DNA of 64,000 nucleotides, from positions 131,703,460-131,767,459 of the forward strand of contig OW386292.2 in NCBI GenBank assembly GCA_936432065.2. Direction: 5' to 3'. This document shows positions 46,157 to 56,392 of this stretch, one piece after another; position 1 is the first letter of the stretch, and each line of letters begins with the position of its first letter. A program made the translations under genes and the position numbers. Source of the DNA: Rutpela maculata (lineage: Eukaryota > Arthropoda > Insecta > Coleoptera > Cerambycidae). Below the pieces are notes generated by a model. It worked only from the letters and a program-made list of their open reading frames with translations, had not been told where the DNA came from and ran no database searches.

Positions 46157-49100
46157 TGTCGACGAGATTGCTGCGTGCGGGGGCGAAATAGGGGCGGCCA
46201 GTCCTGGGGAAGACCCCGGATTGAGCGGTAGGAGGTCACAAATTTATGTAATGGAAGTCGGGCGCCAGCGCCTACCTACCTATGCGTATCATGCAGCTAC
46301 TGCCGACCTCTCAGGGTTAGGTTCTGGTGAGCTTCGGGGCAGTTAGGTCCGTGGAGGACGGAGGACCAACCCCCTATCCTTCAATCACGAAAGTCGCCCT
46401 ATCCTTCAATCACGAAAGTCGGCGCGTTAAGCGCAGCCAGTGAGGATGCCTCAGGTCAGAGAAAAAGAAAAAAGTAACAACGCGACGAACACCGTAACCA
46501 GGCTTAAATCTACCTGGCTCTCAGAGAGTTAGTGTTCGTCGTTCTTCCCGCGAATAGGGCTACTGCGCCCGAGATTCTAAATTGTTAGGTATTCTGACCT
46601 GCGCAGGGGTCCTCAAAGGTGGATGGGCCGACCGACAGGGCTATAGCGGTGTACAGCGGATTGCCACCTGACGATGACTACTTTACGCTTGGAACTTGGA
46701 AACTGTCCCGGTAAGATGACAGAGTAACTAACACCAGGTAATTCGTTGGGGGTTAATCTCCGCTTAATAGTCCATGTACAGATGTACCAGCAAGCAACAA
46801 CAAGTCCTATCACAACTATGGTGGCTAGTACTAAGATCCTCACATTAGAGGGTGATGCCAAAGACCTGTCTTAAAAGCCCTACCAAGCACTGCCTCTGGC
46901 TGGGATTGAGGTGTGATAAAAGTTACTTTAATGAAAGAGACGGAGTTTTTAGATTAATTAAGAGCAATAATGTATGAGTGTAAATAAGTTTAATAATAAT
47001 ATTAAGGAAATAAAAGAAATAAAAAATTATGTATAATAAAATAATAAAAAAAAATATTAATAAAAAAAAGATTAAAAAAAAATTGAATGGTATATACATA
47101 TACCGCTGAAGGATTGTATACCTTCGAATACGGACTATATTAATGTGATTGAAGCAATAATAATGTACAATTACGATAACTTTCTAATTAATAATGCATT
47201 CCACTGAATGGAAAAAAAAAAAAACAAAAACGTAAAAAAATTAAAACCTCCCCTAAAACTAAAACCTAAAAATTAAAAATAAAATTCTAAAAGTCCTAAA
47301 TGTATCCGATTTGATTTCGCAATGATTTAAAACCTAAAGTACCTGCCGTGATTAATTAAAATTCTTAACACTAACTGTGCCAGGCAACGCAACTATAAAA
47401 TAACAAAATAAGTAGGTACAAGAAGGAGTCCCTTAATTCGTTACTAAAACGAAAGAACAAAAAAAACGTGGTGCTCCACCTGTGGTTTTAAGGAATTTAA
47501 ACTAAGTACCTATCCTACTTGTAACTTATGAATTTGAAATTTAGAATCAGGGCCTACAGGATGAATAATAATAACAATAATAAAGAACAATAAAAAATTA
47601 AAAGGAACCGGGCAAGTTCTATTCTTAGGAGCTAATTCACCTCTCGGTAACTGAACTTCGGTTTCACCTGTTCGCCGTTCTATGGTGAAGTTTAGGATCC
47701 AGGTGAGTCGCGCCTAGGTACGGTACCAGAGCCGCTCGATGACAGTTAACATCAGTTAATACAGAGTCGCGGTTTTTGGTATCTCTAATACTGCATATAT
47801 TCTACGGACGAGTGACAGGTGGTTGGTGCAATACCTGTACACTTCTATACAACAAGCGAACGGTAAGATAAGTAAACAATACAGACAAGAGAACGGAAGC
47901 ACGAGCAACGCACTTTGCCACAAAAAATACGCGGCCTCTACTTGCATGAAGTGCAGGCAAGGTTTCACGGTTTCGTGGCCTTCGTACCTGGACGCTAACA
48001 CCCTTTACCTGGCGCACCTGGAAGTAGTACGACGAAGGGGGGCTATAGTCGTGCACTTGCGAGATAGCGATTTGTACTCTCAAACCTTAAGCTCGATATG
48101 AGTCCCGAATAGCTTACACTATTAATTTGTTATATTTATTTGGGCGCTAATGACATTTGCTAAGGCTAATTGCTTTAACTAATATAATTTGTGAATTCTA
48201 GACAGCTGATCAATAGCAAAAGGGGACATAACGCTTGAAACTCGGTTAGTGGGTCACTAAATATGGGTCAAGCACCGGGTAGCTACCTTCGACAGGTAGT
48301 TGACAGGTGTCTGTGTCTGCAGCAGGTGATTATTGTCCCCGCGAAACGTTAAGTCCTTGACAACTGCTTAGTGGAGCTTAACCTTTTAATTTAGGAGGTG
48401 GCAGTTGTATCTGCGATGATTGAAAAGCCAGAACGAAAAGAATTTAAATGATTTAGAATTTGTTTTAGTAATTTTGAAAGGACGCTATGCTAAAATTTAA
48501 ATGGCGGACCTTCTTGTTGATTTCAAGATCCGTCGTAGAGGGAGGCGGAGCTTCCCACTGCGCAAAAGCAGACTCTAAGCTCCTCGCGTCTCCGCTAGGC
48601 GAAAGACGCGCAGGATATGCTAATGGATGCCCAATGGCTCACTGTAATTTAAATAATTTAAAGAGAAAAATTATTTTGACACAATTTAGATGATTCACGA
48701 TTACGCGGTTTCGCGCGTTCCACTAGCCCTTGACCTAGGACCTACTATCTCGTACTTTACGCCACTGATTAGGCTGGTAATTAACTTTGACGCGAAGCCA
48801 CTCTCGTAACAACTCCCTACGCCCTCTAAACGAACAGACACAGCACTTTACAACCCTGTAAAAATGGCGACTTCCCAAGCGTCCTTTATTTTATTTGAAT
48901 TTAATTTAAAATTTTTTTTTAAAAATTCGTGATTTTACGCAATTTTGGCAGCGATTAGCCTGAGGGACTAATTCATCATTCGAGGAGGCTGTAAAAGCAC
49001 TTCTTGACAACCCTCGAGAGTCGGGGTCGGCTTAAGTTTATTATATTTTATTTTCAAGCAAAGGTTTATGAATCTTATTGTTGTTTAGATCGACAATAGC

Positions 49101-50860
49101 TCTCCCTTACGTCGCACTATTTTTTGTACACACTAACGATAAGGCAATGAAATCAATGCGAAAAGAAAAAGGTACAGACCCGTGCTCAAGGAGTTAGTTT
49201 CGCCCAGCCCACCTGTGATAGGTAATAATTGAGAGTTGGTCTGCAGACAATACAGGTAGCTATAGCACAGGTGAATACAACGAAACTGTTCGCCTGAGCT
49301 TGGCTCGATGACGTCGAATATAAAAAAATGCTTACTCCTCTCCCTCGCTGTAATCCCTGAAGAATACACTACACCTGTTGCTCGCACTATGGTTTACACT
49401 CGCGGATCGGCGGGGGAGAATTTAATTAACTCAGTTAGGTTGAGTAACTCGCGATTCCAGCCAGGGTTCCTAGAGTGATCTAGATGAATTTGAAAGTGTG
49501 AAAGAAAAAGACTTTATGATTGTCTGAAATTATTCTTTGAAGTCATAGATGAATATATAAAAAAATTAAACTCAGCGGAGATGCTCTCCGTGGTTTCGCT
49601 GACTGTCAAAGTGCTTTAATTAATGTTTAAAAATGATCGTTAATTTACCGAAGACTCAGATACAACTCGGCGTTGCGTCAATGACGCCGCGGAATTTCTC
49701 GCGGTTTGCGGCTAAGTTCTACTAGCTCGTGGAAATCGCTAATAAAAAAAATGGTTTTTTTTTATCGACTGGCTGAACGTGTTTGCGACACTGCAATGAT
49801 TTGTTTCACTGAATTTACATGAGATTTAACATTAATAGAAAGAACAAAGAACTCGACACGGCGAACACCCTTATGCAAGGGAGTGTTTCTTACTTGGCGA
49901 AAAAATGGAGACTGACTCCCTTTTTTCCTTGTCTTTGCTTTTGTACCCTCGAAGGTTTGGGTGTTGCTTTTTGGTGGCGTAGGTTTCGAGCGGAGCATAA
50001 GGACCCTTATTGCCATAGGTCAAGTGGTCATATGCAAAATTGCATAATTGTGATTCATTTGATAATAATTCGTGAACCACCCCGCAGATTGTTCCGCGGA
50101 TGGTCCCATCGTAAAGTTGAGGATTTTCTACCCCTCGTCGCCAATTTTTAGCGCTTCACCGTGAATGGCTCGGCAGCTATGAATTATTTAATATTAAAGA
50201 GTTTAGTCTCCCCGCTAGAGTGCCCTCCGCGTTGTTTTTGGAGTTACGCCCCGCGGTTGCGACCTACTAGGTTAATAGCTCGCGCCCTGTGTGCGGGACG
50301 ACGAGCCTCGTCGAATGAGACCACTTGACTACCTGTGAGTCGCGAGGCTTCCCCGTGCTCATCGATTACCTGGCCTAAAAGCGCGATCCGCACCTTTGAG
50401 GGCAAAAATAAAATATTTTCCTATGCCGTAGGGATCTGAAATTTTGACGAGATATGACTGAAGGTTTCTAGACTAATTGTGTGAAATTTTATGACGATTG
50501 GTTGAATTTAAATATTTATTTAATGCAAAGACGCGTAATGGTGCGTAATTGTGTTCCTACGCGACAACCGGCGCCTAGCCAGCCCTTTCAAGCGCACCAG
50601 TTTTACCTGCTGGGTCGAGGTGAAGCCTCTTGAACGCTGGCCGGACAGGGGCGTCTCGTGTTGCATATAAAAAGAAAAGAAATAGTTTTATTTATTTATT
50701 TATTTTTATTTTCATTCTCAAGTTTATTTGAGCACTTTTTACTTTGTAGTTTCTTGAGATACGAGGCTGGAATTTTTTATGTGGTATAGTGTGAACATAC
50801 AGGGTGTGCCTTATAAATTGCAGGGAGATTCGACGGTCCTGTGCAAAAGGTCCGTCGACA
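46157..50860 (-). repeat. 3' LTR of the gypsy-type element
   Basis: 4704 bp, TG...CA ends with an 8-bp inverted tip. It contains a tandem pair of 25-bp units at 46372-46421 and A-rich low-complexity sequence near 47030-47100. The differences from the other LTR that I noticed are T/C at 46292, A/T at 48911 and 48921, and one extra A in a homopolymer near 49744-49751. Several short frames occur, identical in both LTRs because the copies are so young. Confidence 0.97.
46613..46876 (-). CDS. Small hydrophobic open frame inside the LTR (hypothetical)
   Basis: A minus-strand (sense) frame of 82 codons counted from a TTG at 46861, with no ATG at the start and a stop 12 bases upstream. It carries a predicted membrane span, ILVLATIVVIGLVVACWYI, followed by KRR and a polar tail, the layout of a single-pass protein. 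An identical copy is at 58256-58504. An acceptor-like AAGACAG lies just upstream, so it could only be expressed through splicing or non-AUG initiation. I do not recognise it and it may be a chance frame. Confidence 0.25.
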
Positions 50861-50873
50861 CCCCCCTTCTTTT
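50861..50873 (-). other. Polypurine tract of the gypsy-type element
   Basis: On the minus strand AAAAGAAGGGGGG sits directly against the 3' LTR start. This is the expected primer site for plus-strand DNA synthesis and fixes the element orientation. Confidence 0.92.
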
Positions 50874-51411
50874 AAGTGAGACGTCAACGGCCAAGCTCTG
50901 GCTGAAAGAATTTAGTACTTAACCTATTTAATTTATTGTCTTAGCCCAAAAAAAAAAAACAATAAAAAGAAAGTAATTGGTATGACGGACGGCATTACAA
51001 TAACTTGTCGTCCGTGTGCTTAAGTCTAAGTGTCCGAAATTTCTAAAAGCGTCTCCCCAGACGAAGGGGACGCTCTTCACATGGTAACGCGGCGATACAT
51101 TATCTTGATGCGTTTTGTGTCTTCCTATTTTCGTTTCCCCTACTGGAGTCTATGGAATGGGGTGGGTGGGGGAAATTGCTTAGCACTGACCGCCAGACTC
51201 TTAGCGCACTGAGTCCAGGGCTCGAAAAATGGCTTTTCACGCACTCGGCCGTCTCTCCACGGCGACACCGAGAGGAATAGGCGGAATACGTCGCGCACTA
51301 CTTAGTGTTCTGCTATGTGTGTAGCGGTTCGTGTACTACACTCGCGGTAGGTAAGATTATTCGTGTGATGATTGTCCTCGCGTCTTATGGTAGTTCCCTA
51401 GCTTAATATTA
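50874..51411 (-). other. Untranslated sequence between pol and the PPT
   Basis: About 540 bp with no conserved frame in the sense direction. An env or accessory gene would be expected here if present; none is visible. Confidence 0.6.
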
Positions 51412-54400
51412 TTATTGTCTTTCTGGCCCTTGCGCGACGCGTTTTGGACCCGCGATGATCGTCAGTGTCTTCCTTTTCACGGCACTTGCGATGGACTCCT
51501 CATCGGAGCACACGGAACATGCGATTTTCCGCGTTCGGCGTCTTCGTCGTCGTGCTGGGTCTGGGGAATGTGTGGGAATCGGTACACTGGCTGCCGGGCC
51601 CTGATTACTGCTTCCCGGTACGGCCGCTATACCCTTGGCGGCGTCGTACCTTGAGGCTGGATCGTCAAGCGCATCGGCTGGCTCTAACCTGTCTTTTCGA
51701 CTTCCCTCACGTAGTTCATTTTCTCTTTCGTCATCGGCGTCGTCTGCCGTGCAGGACTCGTCCGTGATTTCGTAAAACTCGTCCGTCTCTTCTTTGTGCT
51801 CAGTGCCATCTCCCGGTCCTGGTGGCTCGTCCATCTCGCTGTCTGTTCGCACCACTTCATCTCTGGGCTCGTTTGGGTCTTCGTCTGTCCCTTCTGCCTG
51901 TTCTTCCTCTCCTGAATGGCTCTCTCCTTCGAAGTGCTCTGACCGTGATGATGGGGATATTAGCCGCGGTGTTCGTCCACCCTCGGACGAACCCTCCGAA
52001 TCTGATGGTTCCCCAGATTCTGTCTCCGGATCGGCGTTGATCCGGGGAGGTGCTGCTCGTAGGTCGTCAACGTGGAAATCTACCTTCCTGTTGCCCCTCT
52101 TTATGGTGTACACTTCCGGCGAAAGCTTGTCTAGTACCAGATACGGCCCTGCCCACGGAGCTTCGAATGGGGCTTTGTGCGGTCGCAGCGCTCTTGCCAT
52201 GACCCGGTCTCCGGCACAAAATGTGACCGGAGGAACCGCCTCGGTCGGTGCGTACCGCCCTTGGTACGACCGTTGCCGAGCCTGCACTTCCTCGATTATC
52301 TGCTCCCTGGAGACCCTGGATTGCTTCCGTCGTTCATCTTGGTATGCCCGGAGAGCCCATTCTCCTGGCCTAGGGGGTTCGAAGCCCAGAACGATCATTG
52401 CTGGCGTTTTTCCGGTGGCTGCGTTCCTCCTCGTCCGGAGAACACGCAGGGCGCCCGGGAGGTGTCTGTCCCACTTCGTCTTTGATTTACCATATGTGAG
52501 TGTTCGTAGTACCTTCTTTAACTCCTGGATCCTCCTCTCGGCTGGATTGGCCCGTTGGTGGTACGGGGCTGAGTGGAAAACCTCCACGTGGTTTCTCTCG
52601 CACCACGCGACGTATTGCCCTCCGACAAAATGTCCCCCGCGATCTGAGATTATGTTGCGCGGGTATCCGTATCGTGAGGAGATCGAATCCCTCAAGAAAT
52701 CCACGAGTACCTTCCCGGTTGCTCGGGGCACTGCAATCGCTTCCACCCACTTGGAGAAGACATCCTCCGCCAAGAGAATGTAACGGTTCCCGGTGCCCTC
52801 CGCGGCTTTGTATGGTCCCAGTATGTCTAGACTGAGGGTCTCGAAACATGTGCTCGGAGAGTGCGCTTTAAATGGAGCTTTATCCTGTAGTTGCCTAGCC
52901 TTGACTGCGTGGCAAATTAAGCATGATTTTAGGTAGCTCCCGACGTGTCGGGAGACGTTTGGAAAATAATACCCTCGGAGTATAGCCCGTGTGGTCTCAT
53001 CGCGCCCCGGATGTGCTGCTCCCTTCGTATCGTGGTGTCCCGCTATTACTCTCGGGATTCGTGAACAAGGTACGCAAAGCGTATGTTGCCCATCAGTATA
53101 GCGCCATAACAACCCGTCTCGTACTCGGTGTTTGCGGTGGAATTCTATGTCACGTACTGTTACTGCTCCATCTGTATTTAGTCTATTCCAGCGCTCGATC
53201 CGGGCTTGTGTTGCCGTGGATCGACGCTGGGCGTCAGTTATTTCTCTGTATAGTCCGGTGGTAGTCAATGTTCGGATGGCCTCCGATTGTTTCGCGCGAT
53301 CTGGCAGTAACATCCTGCCTTCATCGAGTTCCGGCCGGGCGGCTTCCCTGTCGGGGTGCCGACTGAGGAAGTCCGCCAGCAGGTTCTCTTTTCCCGGACA
53401 ATGCTCTATTTGGAAGGAATACTCCTGGAGGAGGAGTGACCAACGCATAAATTTAGTCTTTTGGTCTCGGTGTTTGTTGAGCCAAAGCAACGAGCGGTTG
53501 TCTGTACGGACCGTGAATGGTCGGTCCTGTAAGTAGAGTGCGTATTTTTTGATGTACGTCACCAGACTGAGGCATTCGAGCTCATTTATATGATATTTCC
53601 TCTCAGTCTCGCTGAGCGTCGAGCTGGCGTACGACACGATGCGTCGTTCGCCGTCTTCGTCCAGCTGGTACAGTACCGCGGCCATCCCGATAAGAGATGC
53701 ATCCGTCTGAAGGACGAACGGCCTCGCAAAATCTGGCCGGTGTAGCTGAAGCGGCTGTGAAGCAGCCTCCTTCAGCTCATCGAACGCCCGCTGACACTCG
53801 CTTGTCCATCTGAATTTCAGGTCTTTGGCCAACAACTGGGTCAGGGGCTTCGTCAACAAGGAGACGTTTGGTATGTACTCCCTGATCCAGTTGAATAACC
53901 CAAGAAAGCTCTGAAGCTGTTTCTTGGTGGCCGGAGGTTGAAATTCTTTGATGGCTAATACGTGCTTGTCTTGCGGGGTCGTCGTATAACCTCTAATCCG
54001 GTGTCCTAGGTAGTCCAGCTCCTGCGCCGCGATGGTGCATTTGCTGGGTGACACCGTGAGGTTATGAGTCCTCAGTCGCTCAAAGACTAGTCGTAAGTGT
54101 TTGGTGTGGTCTGTCAAGTCATTGCTAAAGATGATGATGTCATCCAGATACACCTGCACGAAGTTGTGCAGGTAACCCGTGAGGACATCTCGGGCCATCA
54201 GTTTCTGAAAAGTTGCCGGGGCAGATTTTAGGCCGAACGGCATAACCCGGAACTGATAAGTCGCCCCGTCTGGAGTCGAGAAGGCGGTGTATGGTTTACT
54301 GGCAGGGTGCATCGGCACTTGCCAGTAACCGCTCTTCAAGTCGAGTAGTGTGAAGAACCGTGCATCCCCGAAGTCTTTTATGGTGTCGAAGATCTTCGGC

Positions 54401-56163
54401 AAGACTGAGGCTTCGTCGAGTGTCACCGCGTTTAGACGGCGATAATCGACGCAAAAGCGCGGTTTCTTCCCCGGCCTCTCTATGATAACCGGAGGGAAAC
54501 TGTACGGTGACGTGCTTGGCTCAATAACGCCCGCCTCAAGCATCTCCTCGACCTGTTCATTGAGGATCCGCTTCTTCCCCGGTGATAGGGGGTAAGGGCG
54601 GACATGTATCGGGGTAGGATTTGTGAGAATGATTCGATGACACGTCGTTATTGTGGTGGCTTGGGACGGAGAGTCCGAGAAAATGTCAGCGAACTCCTCG
54701 AAGAGCGGCGCCAGAAGGGCGCTGCCTTCGGGAGGTATTTCAATTGTCTCTGGCAATACGGCGTCAGTTCGCGGAACGTGGTCTCTGTTGGTGTTATCCC
54801 AAAACACCGTCTGTCTGTCGTCAGTGCCAACGTACAGACAACTTCGTTGGTAATCTAGGACCGCGCGTTCCTTGAATAGGAACGGGGCCCCGAGTATTAT
54901 ATCCTCGTTAAGGTCGCTAATTATATTAAATTGCGCCGTGTATTGGCGGTCGTCTATGTAAAAAGTTATAAATATGTTCCCTAGGGAAGTGATGGTATCG
55001 GCGCCGCAGGCCATCCCGAACTGTACGTGTCCTTCGCCGGGTTGGTACTCAGACGCGAAACGAGCATTAATAATATTACGGGTAGCGCCTGAGTCTATGA
55101 GCGCAGAGTGGCGTTGTCCGCCAATCTGGACGATTACCCGTGGAAGGCGCGGAAGCTCTTCCACGGCGTTCAAAGTTTCTAGTGGGCGTCGTGGTCGTTT
55201 GTTGGTCAAGCAGTTGTTGGTTCTAGACGCAGGGAAACCCTGACGGTCACTAACGTCGCGACACGAAGGGGGGGCAGGACAGAGGTGGTCGAAGACGTGA
55301 CCTGTGCCTCCCAGTCCTTCGTTGGGTTGAGGGAATGAAATTTGACTCGAAGGTCGGGGAAGTGAAACTTCTTTCGGGGAGCTGGAAGGACACTCTCCCG
55401 GAGAAGGGAATGAAACTGCCTCCGTAGAGGTGGAAGAAGCAGGGATGTCGGCGCTGACGTGAGGCGTCAAGCGCTTGACGGTTGGTGTCCCTGCTGGGAT
55501 GATTCTGGTTGCGTGCGCGACCTGAGGTAGGGCCTCTGCTGTGGTCGATGTGGTGGGGTTCTTATGCATGTGTGGGACTGGGGAGTCGTTGGTAATGTGC
55601 TCCGGTTGGAGCGGGGGTTCAGCGAATGAGAGGGGGGGCTTGTCAACCGATGTGGCCGAGCGGGGGAAGTTGTCCCAAGTGGACGTTCCGGGAGGGTCAC
55701 GGTGAGCGGCGAGACCTCCCGGGATAGGGAGGGTGTGCGAGGGCAATTCCTCGAGGCGTGGGGGGGCGGATTGTGGACCGTGAGAAGTGGGCGGGGTTTC
55801 GCCTTGGAAAGGCTGGTGCCCCTCGACCTTGGCTTCCCTGTGGGGAAGGCGGTCCGCGTCGTGCGGGGGGACTCGTGTGATTGGATCCCTGAATTGGGGT
55901 GGCGCCTCGAGAAGGGGAAAAGCGTCGGAGTCTGGTCTCTCTCCGAGCTCTGGGGTCTGTTTTGAAGTTAACGCCCTCCGGCGTAGGTCGTCCAGTAACT
56001 GGACCCGGTCATCGGGGTTGGCCTTGTTCCACGGCGTGCGGGAGTGCGGGGTAGCGGCTAACGGGAGTTGGGGGGTGTCTCCAGTTGGCGGAGTCTTGTG
56101 TTTGGGGAAGCTTTCCCGAAGGGTTTGGGCATTGGGGGCTTGATGACCGGTCAGGGGCTGAGC
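51412..56163 (-). CDS. pol: Gypsy-type pol: protease, RT, RNase H, integrase
   Basis: The frame is open from 56163 to TAA at 51414-51412. Numbering here counts from the TTG at 55746 (1444 codons). Protease: ALIDSGA, Asp218. RT: LLDLKSGYWQVP, then MPFGLKSAPATFQ and catalytic YLDD at 533-536. RNase H: TDAS 681-684, NELE, RTDN, ADFLSR. Integrase: zinc-binding His (904-912) and CLIC (942-945), DDE residues near Asp974, Asp1035 and Glu1070. A GPY/F-like module follows (WAGPYLVLDKLSPEVY, about 1198-1213). After this comes an unusual tail of about 210 residues, strongly acidic, with RRRRRRTRK near its end. No internal stop is seen in the enzymatic part. The N-terminal part is Pro/Ser-rich. How it joins gag is discussed separately; in this copy it lies in the same frame as gag beyond three stops. 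Confidence 0.95.
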   Translation of the reverse strand, partial: AQPLTGHQAPNAQTLRESFPKHKTPPTGDTPQLPLAATPHSRTPWNKANPDDRVQLLDDLRRRALTSKQTPELGERPDSDAFPLLEAPPQFRDPITRVPPHDADRLPHREAKVEGHQPFQGETPPTSHGPQSAPPRLEELPSHTLPIPGGLAAHRDPPGTSTWDNFPRSATSVDKPPLSFAEPPLQPEHITNDSPVPHMHKNPTTSTTAEALPQVAHATRIIPAGTPTVKRLTPHVSADIPASSTSTEAVSFPSPGECPSSSPKEVSLPRPSSQISFPQPNEGLGGTGHVFDHLCPAPPSCRDVSDRQGFPASRTNNCLTNKRPRRPLETLNAVEELPRLPRVIVQIGGQRHSALIDSGATRNIINARFASEYQPGEGHVQFGMACGADTITSLGNIFITFYIDDRQYTAQFNIISDLNEDIILGAPFLFKERAVLDYQRSCLYVGTDDRQTVFWDNTNRDHVPRTDAVLPETIEIPPEGSALLAPLFEEFADIFSDSPSQATTITTCHRIILTNPTPIHVRPYPLSPGKKRILNEQVEEMLEAGVIEPSTSPYSFPPVIIERPGKKPRFCVDYRRLNAVTLDEASVLPKIFDTIKDFGDARFFTLLDLKSGYWQVPMHPASKPYTAFSTPDGATYQFRVMPFGLKSAPATFQKLMARDVLTGYLHNFVQVYLDDIIIFSNDLTDHTKHLRLVFERLRTHNLTVSPSKCTIAAQELDYLGHRIRGYTTTPQDKHVLAIKEFQPPATKKQLQSFLGLFNWIREYIPNVSLLTKPLTQLLAKDLKFRWTSECQRAFDELKEAASQPLQLHRPDFARPFVLQTDASLIGMAAVLYQLDEDGERRIVSYASSTLSETERKYHINELECLSLVTYIKKYALYLQDRPFTVRTDNRSLLWLNKHRDQKTKFMRWSLLLQEYSFQIEHCPGKENLLADFLSRHPDREAARPELDEGRMLLPDRAKQSEAIRTLTTTGLYREITDAQRRSTATQARIERWNRLNTDGAVTVRDIEFHRKHRVRDGLLWRYTDGQHTLCVPCSRIPRVIAGHHDTKGAAHPGRDETTRAILRGYYFPNVSRHVGSYLKSCLICHAVKARQLQDKAPFKAHSPSTCFETLSLDILGPYKAAEGTGNRYILLAEDVFSKWVEAIAVPRATGKVLVDFLRDSISSRYGYPRNIISDRGGHFVGGQYVAWCERNHVEVFHSAPYHQRANPAERRIQELKKVLRTLTYGKSKTKWDRHLPGALRVLRTRRNAATGKTPAMIVLGFEPPRPGEWALRAYQDERRKQSRVSREQIIEEVQARQRSYQGRYAPTEAVPPVTFCAGDRVMARALRPHKAPFEAPWAGPYLVLDKLSPEVYTIKRGNRKVDFHVDDLRAAPPRINADPETESGEPSDSEGSSEGGRTPRLISPSSRSEHFEGESHSGEEEQAEGTDEDPNEPRDEVVRTDSEMDEPPGPGDGTEHKEETDEFYEITDESCTADDADDERENELREGSRKDRLEPADALDDPASRYDAAKGIAAVPGSSNQGPAASVPIPTHSPDPARRRRRRTRKIACSVCSDEESIASAVKRKTLTIIAGPKRVAQGPERQ

Positions 56164-56392
56164 TTAGCGCCCTCCGGCGGAGGAGTTCCGAAGGTGGGAA
56201 GTTACCGCCGGAACGGGGGGGACTCCGCTGTGAGCGGGACTCAGGGGACTTGGCTGAGCTTAACGCCCTCCGGCGGACGTCATCTGGTTGACGAGGGTCA
56301 GTTAATTTTGGGTCGTAATGGGGTTCGAGTTCGTGGCCGGGGCTGGGCGACCGTTGTTGCCCTCGGCCCGCTCTCGGTTTCCCGAGAAGGGA
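56012..56392 (-). other. Bridging open frame between gag and pol (-1 relative to both)
   Basis: The frame at -1 to gag is open from 56392 to 56012, overlapping the gag end by about 90 nt and the pol frame by about 150 nt. It contains two copies of an RRRALSSA peptide (DDVRRRALSSA and LLRRRALSSAPD). A third relative, DDLRRRALTSK, is read in the pol frame near 55966-55995. One peptide repeat spread over two frames suggests a one-base indel between 56163 and 56012 in this copy (or in the assembly), on top of a usual gag-to-pol -1 frameshift. Confidence 0.6.

Noticed and set aside
47756..48101. Overlapping 81-93 codon frames on both strands of the LTR
   Set aside because: Three overlapping frames on two strands in one place, without recognisable domains; identity between the LTRs only reflects their youth.
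50874..51411. Possible env gene downstream of pol
   Set aside because: Only about 540 bp are available and no frame with signal peptide, cleavage site or membrane anchor is present.
51794..52783. 329-codon plus-strand open frame
   Set aside because: It is antisense to pol. High GC and codon bias of pol create long mirror frames; the Ser/Arg-rich translation has no domain.
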